Shown: in pieces, positions 1-10,440 of the stretch
How positions within the stretch are numbered: position 1 is the stretch's first letter
How the letters are laid out: the number at the start of each line of letters is the position of its first letter
Source: Mesocentrotus franciscanus
Lineage: Eukaryota > Echinodermata > Echinoidea > Camarodonta > Strongylocentrotidae
NCBI GenBank assembly: GCA_037976565.1
Contig: CP137675.1
Coordinates: 31,323,820-31,387,819, forward strand
Direction of reading: 5' to 3'
Length of the DNA: 64,000 nt
Notes under the pieces: generated by a model
The model's database searches: none
The model's input: only the letters and a program-made list of their open reading frames with translations
Told to the model about the DNA's origin: nothing
Made by a program: the position numbers and the translations under genes

Positions 1-1018
1 TTAGGTTGATTTTCTTGTTCTAAAACATATGATTCATGTCAAAGCTATCCACTGTTTTTTTAAATAAATATAACTCTGTATAAAACTGTTTTATATGTAC
101 ATTGACTTTCTTCTCATCAGAAATGGCACGACTGCCATCATGCAGCAAGAAGATCGAGGATCTACTCTTGTTGGCTTTTTCAAGGTTGAGAAAATATTTA
201 GTATTTTTTTCTCCAAACTCACCCCAGTTCGCCCTTGAGCGTATAATAATACCCTGAGTTACCTTGTCCATATAACACTCATATTCATACTTGACACGCT
301 CATATTCTTCAATGTGTGCATTACCTTCTTCTTCAAGTAAACCTTGTAAATATTGTATTTTTTTCTGCTTTTGCCTTTTCAATGCTATATTGTCTCGAAA
401 ATAAACGCATCTGATATTTTAAAAATTCCCACCTCATACGAACATCTTCAAATGGGACTGTTTCGTTGATCCATTTATCTATGTTTTCTGACATTTTAGA
501 GCAAAACAAATCATCATTGCATGAATCATTTTTAATATTGATTTTCCAATTGAAAGCATTCACCTTTTTCCTGTTTTGAACTTTTAATTCTAAAACAATA
601 GCAGAATGGTCAGAGCTTACTCCCGGAACAATGTCAGCCTTCAATACAAAGTCTTGTAAGATCTCAGAAAAGAACCAAATATCTAAAGTGGCTCTGAATT
701 AAAGGTCGTAAACGTTTCCATGTAAAAATTTTAGCTGTAGGATTTCTAACTCTCCAGGGGGGCGTTTCATGAAACAATTAGTCGGTGGTTTTCACCGACT
801 AATATCATTTTCACCGACTATTTTCTAGACCTCTGATTGGTCAAATTTAGTCAGCGCTGACAGTTGTCGGCCGACAAATGTTTATGAAACGCCCCCCCCC
901 CCAGATGTCCATGAAATCAAGTTCACTTCGCATTTCATTAAGTACATTGACAACCTGTTGGGAAAACTGGGGGTGCCCAGCTTGTCTGTCAAGATTTATA
1001 TCCATAAGTACTTGAAAG
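1..1018 (-). pseudogene. L1-like LINE ORF2 fragment: endonuclease end and linker before RT
   Basis: Reading leftward on the minus strand, frames resemble the C-terminal half of an APE-type LINE endonuclease. A D-x-x-W-R...N-P...F-T-W-K segment is split around 755-903, and a SDHSAIVLEL segment (the SDH motif) lies at about 590-625. It is followed by the linker with the block R-A-N-W-x-E-x-G-E-K-N-T-K-Y-F-x-N-L-E at about 175-235, which in L1/Tx1-type elements precedes the RT domain. The RT itself would lie left of the window. Frames break at about 380 and 650-700, so it is dead. A small palindromic element sits in the codons for the conserved W-R pair. The + strand 3' end of a similar LINE begins right after 1018, which suggests one element with an inverted 5' half. 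Confidence 0.75.
755..903. mobile_element. Short palindromic MITE inside the LINE
   Basis: A 150-bp insertion begins GGGGGGCGTTTCATGAAAC and ends with the inverse, GTTTATGAAACGCCCCCC. Inside it the word GTCGGTGG/CCGACTAA recurs in both orientations. It interrupts the LINE endonuclease between the conserved W and R codons, so the pre-insertion sequence can be inferred. Exact borders and target duplication are blurred by the G and C runs; CCAG is present on both sides. Confidence 0.6.
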
Positions 1019-1980
1019 TGAGGTCATGGTAAAGAATTACGAGGTGGGTGGTTTCAAAATATTGTGCTTAAAATCTTTGCTACAAGTTCAGAAAATAAAA
1101 TGGGTAAATAGAATATTTACATCACAATCTAGAGGGTGGAAATTGATATTACATGATTTATTAAAGGATGTTGGTGGACCTTTTCTTTTTCACTGTAACT
1201 ATGATGTTAAATATTTGAAGGTGGATATAATTGAGTGGTACAAGGAAATCATACAGGTGTGGAATGATTTTGTTCATAAAGATGTATTAATTGAAAACCA
1301 AACAATTTTGAACAATAAGTTTGTATCGAAAATAATATCGCTAGTGATATTCGTTTGTCTCGCAATGTGGTCAATAAGGAATCTAAAAGATCTCGACGTT
1401 TCGTAGTAACACCTTTTTGTTTCATGTAAAGTTATAGAACTGTTTTGGTTACGCCTAAGCAGAGCTTTTTCGGAACTCTCTCTCCCCTCGATTTTGTCAA
1501 CTAAAAATATCCTGTTTGGGCTGACCAAGCTTGTCAAAGTAAGAAAAGTTTTCACCATTAATTTTCTGCTTTTGTTAGGAAAGCAATATATCTTAAAGCG
1601 TAGGATTACAGAAACTGACATGCCCAACGTTCATCATTTTGTACACTATGTTAAATATTTTCAGACGGTAGAAAGGTTTATTGCTGAAAGACGCAACAAA
1701 ATAGATAGGCACAATGAAAAATGGCGCTTAATTTCAGAAATTTTAGAAAATGATCCTATTTAAGCAGTTTAGCAGATGATAGAACGCTGACTGAAATCCT
1801 TTTGTTTATGGGGGTGGGGGTATTTGGACGATCGCTGATGGTTTCTATTCTATGTAATATAGATCCATTTGATTTCTTCTTTGATTGATTTTTGTTACAT
1901 GGATACAAATGTCTGTATATTTGTAATATGTTTATGCTGAATGTAAAAATGTTATTGAATCAATAAAAGTCAGTGTATTT
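1019..1980 (+). pseudogene. L1-like LINE ORF2 C-terminus and 3' UTR
   Basis: The + strand frame at 1026-1370 reads like the post-RT region of L1-like ORF2: a Y-x-x-G-G-F-K start, K-I-x-W-V-N-R, G-W-K, then G-G-P-F-L-F-x-C-N-Y-D-V-K and a W-Y-K-E-I-x-x-V-W run. A second open piece at 1494-1763 fits the extreme C-terminus (ITETDMPNVHHF then a terminal stop). A frame change lies between them near 1375-1490. The tail to about 1980 is non-coding and contains AATAAA at 1960-1970. The similar order G-G-x-F-x-F-x-C-N-Y-D in the minus-strand LINE near 57.6 kb shows that both belong to one family. Confidence 0.7.
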
Positions 1981-3100
1981 GGTTGAGATGGGGGTTCCGT
2001 TTTCAATTTGTCATTCGGAGAAGGAAACTTGTGGAATTATAAAGTCGAAGAACATGTTTTGACAGAATTTAGAATTAAAGTTATGAAATCCATGTGAAGT
2101 CGATATTCCCAGTGTTGTATATTTCACATCATGTATACTATAGTGTAATACACAATTTTATTTATGACCAAAAAAGTCCTAAGTGTGAATGAAGAGATTA
2201 AAAAATCAAATAGACCTTGCGATATTCGCTAGCAGGTGCTATTTGCGTTAATAACCTTACAAGAATTGGCCTTTAGGTTCGGGTATGAATATGTTACAAT
2301 AGCTTAAATGTGGTTGGTATCTTATTGTAGGGTATGCCAGTTCCTTAATAAATATCATGAAAATTGATTCAGTACACATATCTGTAATATTTTGTACCGG
2401 GGACGAAGGAATCCAATGTGGTAATCTAAAGTGTCAACAATTGAAGTATTGAAATATGGACCGTGTGTATTTCACCAATACATGATGTATATGCCTAGAT
2501 ATACTTTATCTAGTTCTGATATTCTTTTACCAATGTAGAATGCTCCACCCAGAAAAGTTATTGTAAAATTCAGGGTTTTTCAAGCCATTTTAGGTTCAAG
2601 TATAGCAAACCATAGCTAAATGCATAAATGTAGTCCGGCATTTACGTTTTAGGGTTTTCACTTATTTCCTGACTTACATTATGATACAAGTAATATATAT
2701 AATTTATCTGAAATCTTGTTAAGGATGATGGACCTGAATATCAGGTAAAGTTTCATAAACAGAAGCAAAAATATTGTTTCTATTTTCACTTCAGTTATAT
2801 GTCTGTCTGAGTTTTCTCGTTTATTATTGTAGCGAGGAATGTTTGTATCAAAGCGGAACGAAGTAATGCCCAAATTTGGACATGCTTACACTTCAAATAG
2901 TTTTCCATTGTAATTTTACTCTAAAGAATTTATTCGACGAACATGTTTTTGAGCTTCAAAGCACCCACATTTCTCAGGTTACTATCAGCGATCATAAAAT
3001 TAAGTTTTTTGAAATGTAAAACCTACCAGCGTGAACATCATTACAAATGATTTCAATGAAGGTTCGTTATCTGATAATTGCCTCTATTAGATTCTGAGAG
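1981..3100. other. AT-rich intergenic DNA without recognised features
   Basis: No convincing coding frame, RNA gene, TIR pair or tandem array was seen. The one open frame at 2679-2873 is short and featureless. Confidence 0.5.
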
Positions 3101-3104
3101 ATGC

Positions 3105-4110
3105 TTGTTTTACTATGACAAGTGCCTCTTCCTCCTGATAAGTGCTCTTTTCATCTCTGATGAGTGCCCCTTTTGACCTCTGATAACTGCCCCTTTATTT
3201 TGACACGTGCCCCTTTTCCTTTCTAATAAATGCTCGTTTTCCTTATCGTAAGTACTCCTTCACCTTCTCATAATACCCCTTTTCATCTCTGGTAGTTACC
3301 CCATTTATTTTAACATGTGTCTCTTTTTCTTTTTGATTAGAGCCACTTCCCCTTTCTCATAAAAGCCCCTTTTCACCTCTGATAAATGCCCCTTGACTAA
3401 AATCTGATCGTTGCCCCTTTTCTTTCAACAAATGAACATTTTCCGTTATCATAAGTGCCCTTTTTCATTCTCATAAGTGCCCCTTTTCATTAATGGTCAG
3501 TGCCTCTTTTCAGATGTGATAAGTGCCACTTTTCACCTCTGATAATTCCTTTCTAACAATGATACGTATCCCTTATCCTTTTTAATGAGGGACCTATCCC
3601 TTTGTCATAAATGCCCCTTTTCACCTCTGATAAATGCCTCTATCAAAATCTGAAGGGTGCCCCTTTTTCGTCGACAAAAGCCCATTTCCCATTCTCATAA
3701 GTGCCTTTTTTCCATCTCTGGTGATAGTAGCCTCTCTTCAGGTGTAAGTAGTGTGCCATTTTCATTTCTGATAATTACCCTTTGTACTTTGACATGTGCT
3801 CCTTTTCTTTTCAAATAAGTGTCTTTATCCCTTTCGATACGTGTCCCCTTTTCCTCTCATCCATAAAGCGTGTCCCTAATTTAATGCGACTAAGAAAAAT
3901 TTCCCCAAAGCTCGCTCGCTACGCTCGCTCGTATGTATAGATGATATAATTATATGTTACCTATCAAAGGTCTTTTCAGTCTTTCGTTATATGAGAATGT
4001 GCTTATTATAAACCCATCAGGATTGGTTTTTTTTTCTTTATAAGATGTAATTTTTCGCACTCAGTGCGACCTCACAAATTTTAAGTTTTTCTCGCTCGCT
4101 TCGCTTCAGA
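3105..4110 (+). repeat. Degenerate minisatellite (GATAAGTGCCCCTTTTC words) with flanking unit
   Basis: From 3105 to 3865 the words CTGATAAGTGCCCCTTTTCA and TTTGACATGTGCCCC recur every 25-35 bp with heavy divergence. They are followed by CTCGCTCGCTACGCTCGCTCG at 3911-3932, then an AT-rich part with TAATTTTTCGCACTCAGTGCGACC near 4050 and a second CTCGCTCGCTTCGCTT. The same parts in reverse order and complement are found at 43200-44520, so this is one dispersed repeat family present twice in inverted orientation. Confidence 0.65.
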
Positions 4111-4381
4111 CCATCACACTCTGCTGCAAAGTATAATGCTTAAGCAATATATAATTAGAGAGAGAGAGAAAGAATCATGAGAGATGGAAGATAAAGAACG
4201 GGGAATTAATTTTAACATTGTCATGGCTATACACATCCTCTGTTCGATGCACATCTTGGCCATTTATCTATTAACAAAAATTGAAGAAAATCTGACTTAT
4301 CCGTGATCTTGTCAACAATAGCACATGGGCTTTGTAGAATGTGCAAGCAGAATGGGATAACGACCACCTCCATACTTAAGG

Positions 4382-4530
4382 GAGAATGATGATACCTCGT
4401 TAACAAAAATATGGCTTAAGATGAACCTGGGAATTCCCACTTCAGTCACATGAGTGACTATGCCTTAACAATTCTCCTACATGGCTTCAGATGAACCTGT
4501 GAAATCAACTTCAGTCACGTGACTAGGGGG
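4382..4530 (+). repeat. Short direct duplication upstream of exon 1
   Basis: ATGGCTTMAGATGAACCTG is followed about 20 bp later by ACTTCAGTCAC, and the pair occurs twice, about 72 bp apart. Both carry a CACATG or CACGTG E-box-like core after TCAGT. The first copy also contains the palindrome GGGAATTCCC, which is degraded in the second. Confidence 0.55.
4429..4438. promoter_or_regulatory. Perfect palindromic Rel/NF-kB consensus site
   Basis: GGGAATTCCC fits the GGGRNWYYCC consensus exactly and lies 339-348 bp upstream of the start codon at 4777. Such sites bind Rel-family dimers in immune genes across animals. Position and perfect match are seen; use as a promoter element of the downstream GTPase gene is inference, since the transcription start is unknown. 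Confidence 0.4.
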
Positions 4531-4776
4531 TTGGACTAAGCAGATTAACTCCGCCTCTGGGCTACATTTAGTTTAGTACATTACACGCCTTCATTCATTA
4601 TGGATGTCGCATTTTATCATCAAATGCTGAGCCCTTGATATGAAATCCCGACAATTGCTTTCAATTCGCTATCAGTTGAGTGCGGTCAGGACAGATGTTC
4701 TCAGTATCAACTTAAACTTGGATCCTTCCAGTGTCCATCTTATAGTGAAGTCCAGTTCTATCTGTAGCTAATCAAA

Positions 4777-4915
4777 ATGTCGTCACAACCTATCCTAAGC
4801 GGCAGCGAGCTGACAAAAGAGATAACTGAGCTACGGGAAAGAGTGCTAACATATAAACCAGGCGATGTATCAACATGTCCAGATCCAGTGGAATTTCCGG
4901 AAAAACTGTATATAG
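4777..4915 (+). CDS. Exon 1 of an IFI44-like P-loop GTPase gene
   Basis: An ATG in a purine context (AAAATGT) opens a 46-codon frame rich in charged residues: MSSQPILSGS, then E-L-T-K-E-I-T-E-L-R-E-R, likely a short helix, and a Pro-rich stretch ending F-P-E-K-L-Y-I. The exon ends in phase 1 at ATAG/GTAAC. The last G joins GA of the exon at 47366 to give the Gly that leads into the P-loop strand (K-L-Y-I-G-L-F-G). Reading through the donor meets a stop 13 codons on. The charged N-terminus before the G domain resembles IFI44-type proteins of invertebrates. The start choice rests on the absence of an in-frame upstream ATG close by; a 5' non-coding exon cannot be excluded. The following intron is 42,450 bp. 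Confidence 0.7.
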
Positions 4916-6388
4916 GTAACAATCAAACAATTTTGATCTCGAAAGTTTACTTGTAGCGGCATACTGATCTACCATCGAAAATCAGGCGTGTATCTACGCG
5001 GGGGTGTGTGGGGGGCGCTGATTTATTAGAGACTAATAACTCTCAAGTCTTTCCTTTTTCTTTTTTTATTTCTCTTTTCGTTTTGGTGCATTTTTAATAA
5101 CAGGAATTGTTAGAGATTAGAGATATCCGTCATTGTCCGTAGACCTTAACAATACCGAATTTCTTATGACGTAGAGCAAGCCTTTCCGTAAGTCAAAGCA
5201 AACTGGGAGCAAAATATCTGAAAAAGTGGCTCCCGGTCCTTACATTTTTTAGAGAACCGGGAGCCGTATTTCCAGCACCAGGAGCCATTTCCAAAATTAA
5301 TGAAAATACGTATTCTTTTAAATTAGTTGTTAACCGTTACCTTTTATTTATTCATTAGAATATCATTACACTATAAAGTACACTGCACAGCAGTGATAGC
5401 AGTTTGAGATTTAAAGAGACCACAGACAGAGTCAGAAACAAAAACAACATGTAACAGTTGGCAAATTCATACCCAAAAAAATATTCACAAAATTGACTTG
5501 AAAACACTTCAGACAGTCAGTCTAAACCACATCGGGACCACATTTGAAGAAATTTTCTTTTTAGAAGCTGTAAAACCAAAGAAAAAAGAAAGAAAAAATG
5601 ACCAGATATTTGTACAAAAATTCTTAGATATAAAACTTGTCCACATCTCAATTTTCATTCGACAGCTGATGGATGACGCGCACGGGTGCGTAATGTGCGT
5701 TCTCGAAACCGAAATCGTACCTCGCAAACGAATCTTCCGCGACACTCTCGGCGAAACACAGATGATCTGTGGTGGGAAGCTAGCGGGTTGGCAGTTTGCC
5801 AACGAGGCTACTGCACCAGCGGTAGATGCAAAAATTACCGGGACCGGCGCCGGGACTCGAAAGGTTCGTGGTGGGTGGGAAGCTAGGCGGTAAGCTTTTT
5901 GCCAAAACAACGCAAGATCAGTTGCTGGAAAGTAATTATGACCGAGAACATGGTATTCTTAACTCGTCAGTGAGAGAATTCCAAATTCTATTTGAGATTT
6001 TATAATAAATTAGACCAACAAACGAACCTCGGTAGATCTCCAATGACTATTTACAAATGATTGTTTATTTCTCCATTTGACATTTGGTTTTCTCGATCAT
6101 TCGAGCCATTTGTTCATGCGCGAGTCAATGCAATCTATGTATGACCTAACTTTCAAGACGCAAGGAATGGGGAGGACTCGCGGACCTCGTATCAAGTTCG
6201 CTGCAATAGAAAATATGAAGGTTGATTTTGAAGCAATGAACAAAATTTGCGCTGCGATTCGCAGCTTATCACGGAAGGATTTTAGGATTCTCATTGTAAA
6301 ATGATTTATAAGGGCTCATTCAGTCCACATTTAACTCCTATCAAGTAAGTTTTTTGTCAGATTTGTGAATATTTAGTGCCGGTTAGGA
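4916..6388. other. Start of intron 1, mostly unassigned sequence
   Basis: Contains a small repeated word, GCTCCCGGTCC...GAACCGGGAGCC, forming a hairpin near 5228-5266, and a GC-richer stretch (5660-5910) with overlapping open frames on both strands. The opposing frames show no family motif and I do not call a gene. The frame at 6077-6304 is likewise unrecognised. Confidence 0.45.
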
Positions 6389-7970
6389 CAGGCGCGGATC
6401 CAGGGGGGGGCAGGGGCCTTGGCCCCCCAAAAAAAAAAAAAAAAAGAAAGAGGGAGAGAGAGAGAAAGAAAAGAAGGGAAAGGGAAAGAGGAGAGAAAGG
6501 GAAAGAGGAGAGAAAGGGAAAGAGGAGAGAAAGGGAAAGAAAGAAGAGGAAGCAGAAAAGAAAGGGGGAAAGAAGGAGATCGGGGGCCGAAAGGGCCTTG
6601 CCTCCCAGGCTGTTGCCTTCCCCCACCCCAGCAAAAAAAATAAGAGAGAAGGAAGGACAGGGAAAAAAAGAAGGAAAAGAGGAGATAAAGGGAAGGAAAT
6701 AAAGAGGAAGGAGAAAAGAAAGGAAGGGGGATATCAGTTGCGATTTTTCCGCCGAGAAGTTGTGGATAGGGGGAGGGGGGCCAAAAGGCCCTTGCCTCCC
6801 CCGCCAAAAAAGGAGGGAAGGGAAAGGAGAGCTAAAAGGGAACAAAAAAGAGGAAAGAGAAGAAAAGAAAAGGATGAAAAGAAGGAGAGATCAGTTGCGA
6901 TTAATTCGGCCAACAACGTCCGGATCGGGGGGACCGAAAGGCCCTTGCCCCCTCCAGCAAAAGAGAGAGAAGGAAGGGAAGGGAAAGGGGAGCCCACGCC
7001 AATTAGTGACCTGCCAGTGTTACAAATAAGGTATCAAAATAAGCTCATCTGACCGTAATTAAATGCCTAAAACCCCTGAGCTTCCGGGGGCTCTGCCCCC
7101 TGGACCCCACCTAGGGCCCTAAGGCGGGCCCCTGGATGCTCATCTGACCGTAATGTAATGCTTAAAACCCCTGAGCTTTCGGCGGCTCCGCCCCCTGGAC
7201 CCGACGCCAATTGACCTGCCAGTGTCACAAATAAGGTATCAAAATATGCTCATATGACCGTAATTAAATGCCTAAAACCCCTGAGCTTCCGGGGGCTCTG
7301 CCCCCTGGACCCCACCTAGGGCCCTAAGTCGGACCACTGGATGCTTATCTGCCTAAAACTCCTGGGCTTCTGGGGGCTCCGCCCCCTGGACCCCACGCCA
7401 ATTAATGTCCTGCCAGTGTCACAAATAAGGTATCAAAATATGCTCATATGACCGTAATTAAATGCCTAAAACCCCTGAGCTTCCGGGGGCTCTGCCCCCT
7501 GGACCCCACCTAGGGCCCTAAGTCGGACCACTGGATGCTCATCTGACGGTAATTTAATGCCTAAAACTCCTGTCTGGGCTCCGCCCCTGGACCCCACGCC
7601 AATTAATGTCCTGCCAGTGTCACAAAATAATAAGGTATACAAATATGCTCATCTGACCGTAATTAAATACCCATACGCCCTGAGCTTCAGGGGCTCCGCC
7701 CCTTGACCCCCGCCGGGGGTTTGCCCCTAGACCCCACGCCAATTTACGCTACGCTCTACCTGCTCGTAGATACTTAAGCCTCCCCCACCCACTTTGAAAA
7801 ACGTTCAGCAGGGCCTCCATGTAAGAGTGGTGGTGATGTGGATTTTGTTCCCCCCAAAAAAAAATGATTTTGCTCATTACTCCACTGCTTTAGTGGTCAC
7901 CATTACGTACCAATATTTGGCTCGAACAATTTCAAATTTGGGCCCCTAAGAAATCCTGGATCCGCGCCTG
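6389..7970. mobile_element. Non-autonomous hAT-like element, copy A, with 8-bp target duplication
   Basis: Termini CAGGCGCGGATCCAGG and CCTGGATCCGCGCCTG are perfect inverted repeats of 16 bp. They are bracketed by an exact 8-bp direct repeat GGTTAGGA (6381-6388 and 7971-7978). Eight-base duplications and CAG...CTG ends are hallmarks of hAT transposons. No transposase frame is present. The left part is purine-rich blocks separated by GGCCAAAAGGCCCTTGCC modules; the right part is about four tandem units of 200 bp. A sister copy with the same layout is at 49867-51481 and a fragment is at 58905-59185. Confidence 0.85.
7021..7650 (+). repeat. Tandem units of about 200 bp inside the hAT-like element
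   Basis: The word CACAAATAAGGTATCAAAAT (first copy ACAAATAAGG) recurs near 7021, 7221, 7421 and 7620. Each is followed by GCTCATCTGACCGTAATTAAATGCCTAAAACCCCTGAGC and a GGGGGCTCYGCCCCCTGGACC palindrome. It is subterminal repeat structure of the element, not an array of genes. Confidence 0.75.
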
Positions 7971-8165
7971 GGTTAGGAAACGTTAATTCTCACAGACCGG
8001 GCGCCAAAAATTAAAAAAAGACCGGCGCCCACTTACGGATAGGCTTAATGTTAGTAGGCCTATTAAACAGTGCCTTCAATACGAAGAAAATATTTCTTCA
8101 TTGTTTGATATTTTACAAGTGCTGAATTAATATTTATATTATATTGACTGGGCTTGAGGGTACAT

Positions 8166-8247
8166 CAGAAAAATTGACCAAGGTAAGATCATATTGCCCC
8201 GAGTCGAAGACGAGGGCAATATGGTCTTAGCGCGGTCAATATGTCTG
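8166..8247. repeat. Hairpin element 1
   Basis: Arms of about 33 bp: CAGAAAAATTGACCAAGG...ATATTGCCC against GGGCAATATGG...GGTCAATATGTCTG, with a loop of about 15 bp. First of six hairpins within 2.7 kb. Confidence 0.6.
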
Positions 8248-8440
8248 ATATATATCTACCCCGAAAGAAGGCCTGTCAATATTATTGTTATTACCTATAC
8301 AAGGCATTTTTTACAAATGAAATACAACTTTGGTATCAAGCATGAGTTTTACTAACCATGTATGCATGTTTTCCTTTACCCTTGTCCAGAGATGAAAATG
8401 TATGAAAATGTCATTGTGACGTAAATTTTTACCGCTCGTA

Positions 8441-8620
8441 TACAAATAATGCACTGTTGCGAGTGTGTTAGGGCAAGGCAAGTGCACGAAGTTTAGTCAG
8501 CGCACATAGGTGATAATGCACGCGCCCGCAGGGCAAGTGCATTATCGATATCGCACTGACTAACCTGAGTGCACTGCAACTGCCCTAGCACACGAGCGAA
8601 ACAGTGCATTATTTGTTTTA
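8441..8620. repeat. Hairpin element 2
   Basis: Imperfect 180-bp palindrome opening TACAAATAATGCACTGT and closing ACAGTGCATTATTTGTTTTA, with AGTGCAC/GTGCACT words nested inside. Confidence 0.6.
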
Positions 8621-8640
8621 TAAGACGGGTCGGCAATACA

Positions 8641-8760
8641 TTCTTACAATAAAGTCTAGATCTAAAATATAGATAGATATTAGATTTAGATCTAAGTTAC
8701 ATCTAACTAGATCTAAGCCTAGAATATTTTAGATCTAGATCTAGATCTTGAAAATTATGC
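8641..8760. repeat. TAGATCTAGATC-rich patch
   Basis: The hexamer AGATCT and its half sites recur through 8650-8750. Similar TAGATCTA words recur at 10340-10370 and 30300-30350. Low-complexity palindromic DNA; no function is inferred. Confidence 0.5.
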
Positions 8761-8929
8761 ACAAATTAAATTTGGCTGAATTACGCGAAAGCGATATCGG
8801 CAGGTATCGAGCGTGCGTTGTCAATTTTTGATGGGAGTTTTTTTTTTGCACGATGGGAAAAACTAATGCACGCCCTTGTGATGTCAATTGACCAATCGGA
8901 TTGCTTAGATTCTAGAACCCGTCTTATAA

Positions 8930-9104
8930 TATACAAATAGTGAATGGCCATAAGTGCAATGGTACAAGATTTTGCACGAGGTGAAATATAAGAGACGCTC
9001 TATTCAACAGGCACAGCCGAGTTGAATGGAGCGTCTCATCTTTCACCGAATGCAAAATCTTGTTCCATTGCACGAACAAAGACCATTCACTATTTGTTTT
9101 ATAC
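8930..9104. repeat. Hairpin element 3
   Basis: Opens ATACAAATAGTGAATGG and closes CCATTCACTATTTGTTTTAT. Inner arms include AAGATTTTGCA/TGCAAAATCTTG and GAGACGCTC/GAGCGTCTC. It shares the TACAAATA...TATTTGTTTTATA edge with hairpin element 2, so the two are probably one MITE family. Confidence 0.6.
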
Positions 9105-9309
9105 AACACCTCGGACGTTAACGGGCTTAAAACAATTTTTTTCATCTAAAGAACAGTTTTCCTAGGGCCTGATTGTCCAAATCTCAGCGAGTTTTTTGTT
9201 TTTTATCAATGAAATTACCGATAGTGAGCGCGAACTATCATTAAGCAGCAAGCAGCAAACCATGCGCGCACCATGCGCGTACCATGCTTTATGTTTATTG
9301 TTACGCGGA

Positions 9310-9435
9310 GTGCAATTTCTGTTGATCCTTTCGCACCATTGCACGGCGACTTCACTTACCTCACAATATACTTTGTACATCGTTTAATAGTGACGTCAGC
9401 GAGCGATGGTGCGAAAGGATCAACTGGAATTGCAC
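9310..9435. repeat. Hairpin element 4
   Basis: Arms GTGCAATTTCTGTTGATCC and GGATCAACTGGAATTGCAC, continued by TTTCGCACCAT/ATGGTGCGAAA, around a spacer of roughly 65 bp. Confidence 0.6.
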
Positions 9436-9969
9436 GGCTGGAGAATGATGCCGTTCAACAGTACTTTTAGCGCTTGTCATGTGATCAAGAATTGACCAAT
9501 GAGGTTGCAAGAATCTTAGTAGGCGTTATATACTACACTTTAGCGCCTACACAATACTGCGCGTATGCACTGATAAATGCGTACACGTGACCAGGCATTT
9601 ATTTGGCCTAACACATAATTTTGGTAACACCAGTCATTATTAAATGTTATATACCTCACTTAAGAAATCCAGCCATCTGATTGGTCGAAATTGCAGTCGT
9701 TGTTTTAACTATTCCCGAAAAATGCCAAAGCCATGTAATAGTTAAAAAAAATAGTTTAAAAATCCCGGCAAAATTCCAATTACCGGGAAATTGGTTCAGT
9801 CTTGCTGAAATACCCATTGGTTTACGTGTTAAAAACTGGTTTGAGCGAGCGCGGACACCATAAGTGTGCGAATAATCGGTCGCTAGCTTAATTTATCAAT
9901 TTTTAATACATCGTAGCGCAGACGACCGTACGGCAATCTCGATCGTACTGAATTCCAAACAAGGCAAAA

Positions 9970-10059
9970 ATGGCTGAAGAAACTCTCCCAAGATTTCAAC
10001 TCCTTAATGATGATCAAATGCAAGAATTGATTAATTCTGCTGACAGCAAGCACACCAAT
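9970..10059 (+). CDS. Possible first exon of a Crypton/DUF3504-type protein
   Basis: ATG opens 30 codons (MAEETLPRFQLL-NDDQMQELINSADSKHTN) that end cleanly at a GTAAGG donor in phase 0. The pattern acidic...L-x-D-D-Q-M-Q-E-L-I-x-x-x-D-S-K-x-T resembles the N-terminus of the many tyrosine-recombinase-derived (Crypton, DUF3504/ZMYM-like) proteins of marine invertebrates, where E-L-I/V...D-S-x-N-T precedes the recombinase core. No following exon was found within the next few kb, so it is either a truncated remnant or the first exon of a gene nested in intron 1. The similarity is recalled from family knowledge, not computed, and it may be an unrelated chance exon. Confidence 0.35.
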
Positions 10060-10440
10060 GTAAGGTCTAATAATATTCAAATCGAGTCAGTGGAGTCCCA
10101 CACATTAATTGTTGTGTACTACTACTAGAGGGGTCTAGAGATCTACTGTCATTGACATTGTACTGAGTGAGTATTAAACATTACCGCACCGCGGTAGACG
10201 TAGTCTAGACTACTTTACTTGGATGTAGAGACGTAAAGCTTGTAGCTTATTTGCCCCTCGTCACGTTGGGTAGTCTCTGATAGGGTGAAAACTTGAGTGG
10301 ATGGGTTTTCCAGTGCCTCTCAACAACAGATTTGAATATATTAATTTAGATCTAACACTAACTAGATTCTATGTATTTCTGCTCTTCCTGTTCTACCAGT
10401 TGATTGGTAAGTTGACTATTTTTCGGCATATAAAAGTATT

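Noticed and set aside
5498..5910. Overlapping 130-codon frames on both strands
   Set aside because: No recognisable motif, no splice context, and both strands open equally, which fits the GC-richer composition rather than a gene.
6357..7052. Several long frames on both strands (Ser/Phe/Pro-rich and Arg/Lys/Glu-rich)
   Set aside because: They are translations of the strand-biased purine tract inside the hAT-like element. The same applies to 49200-49540 and 49795-50412.
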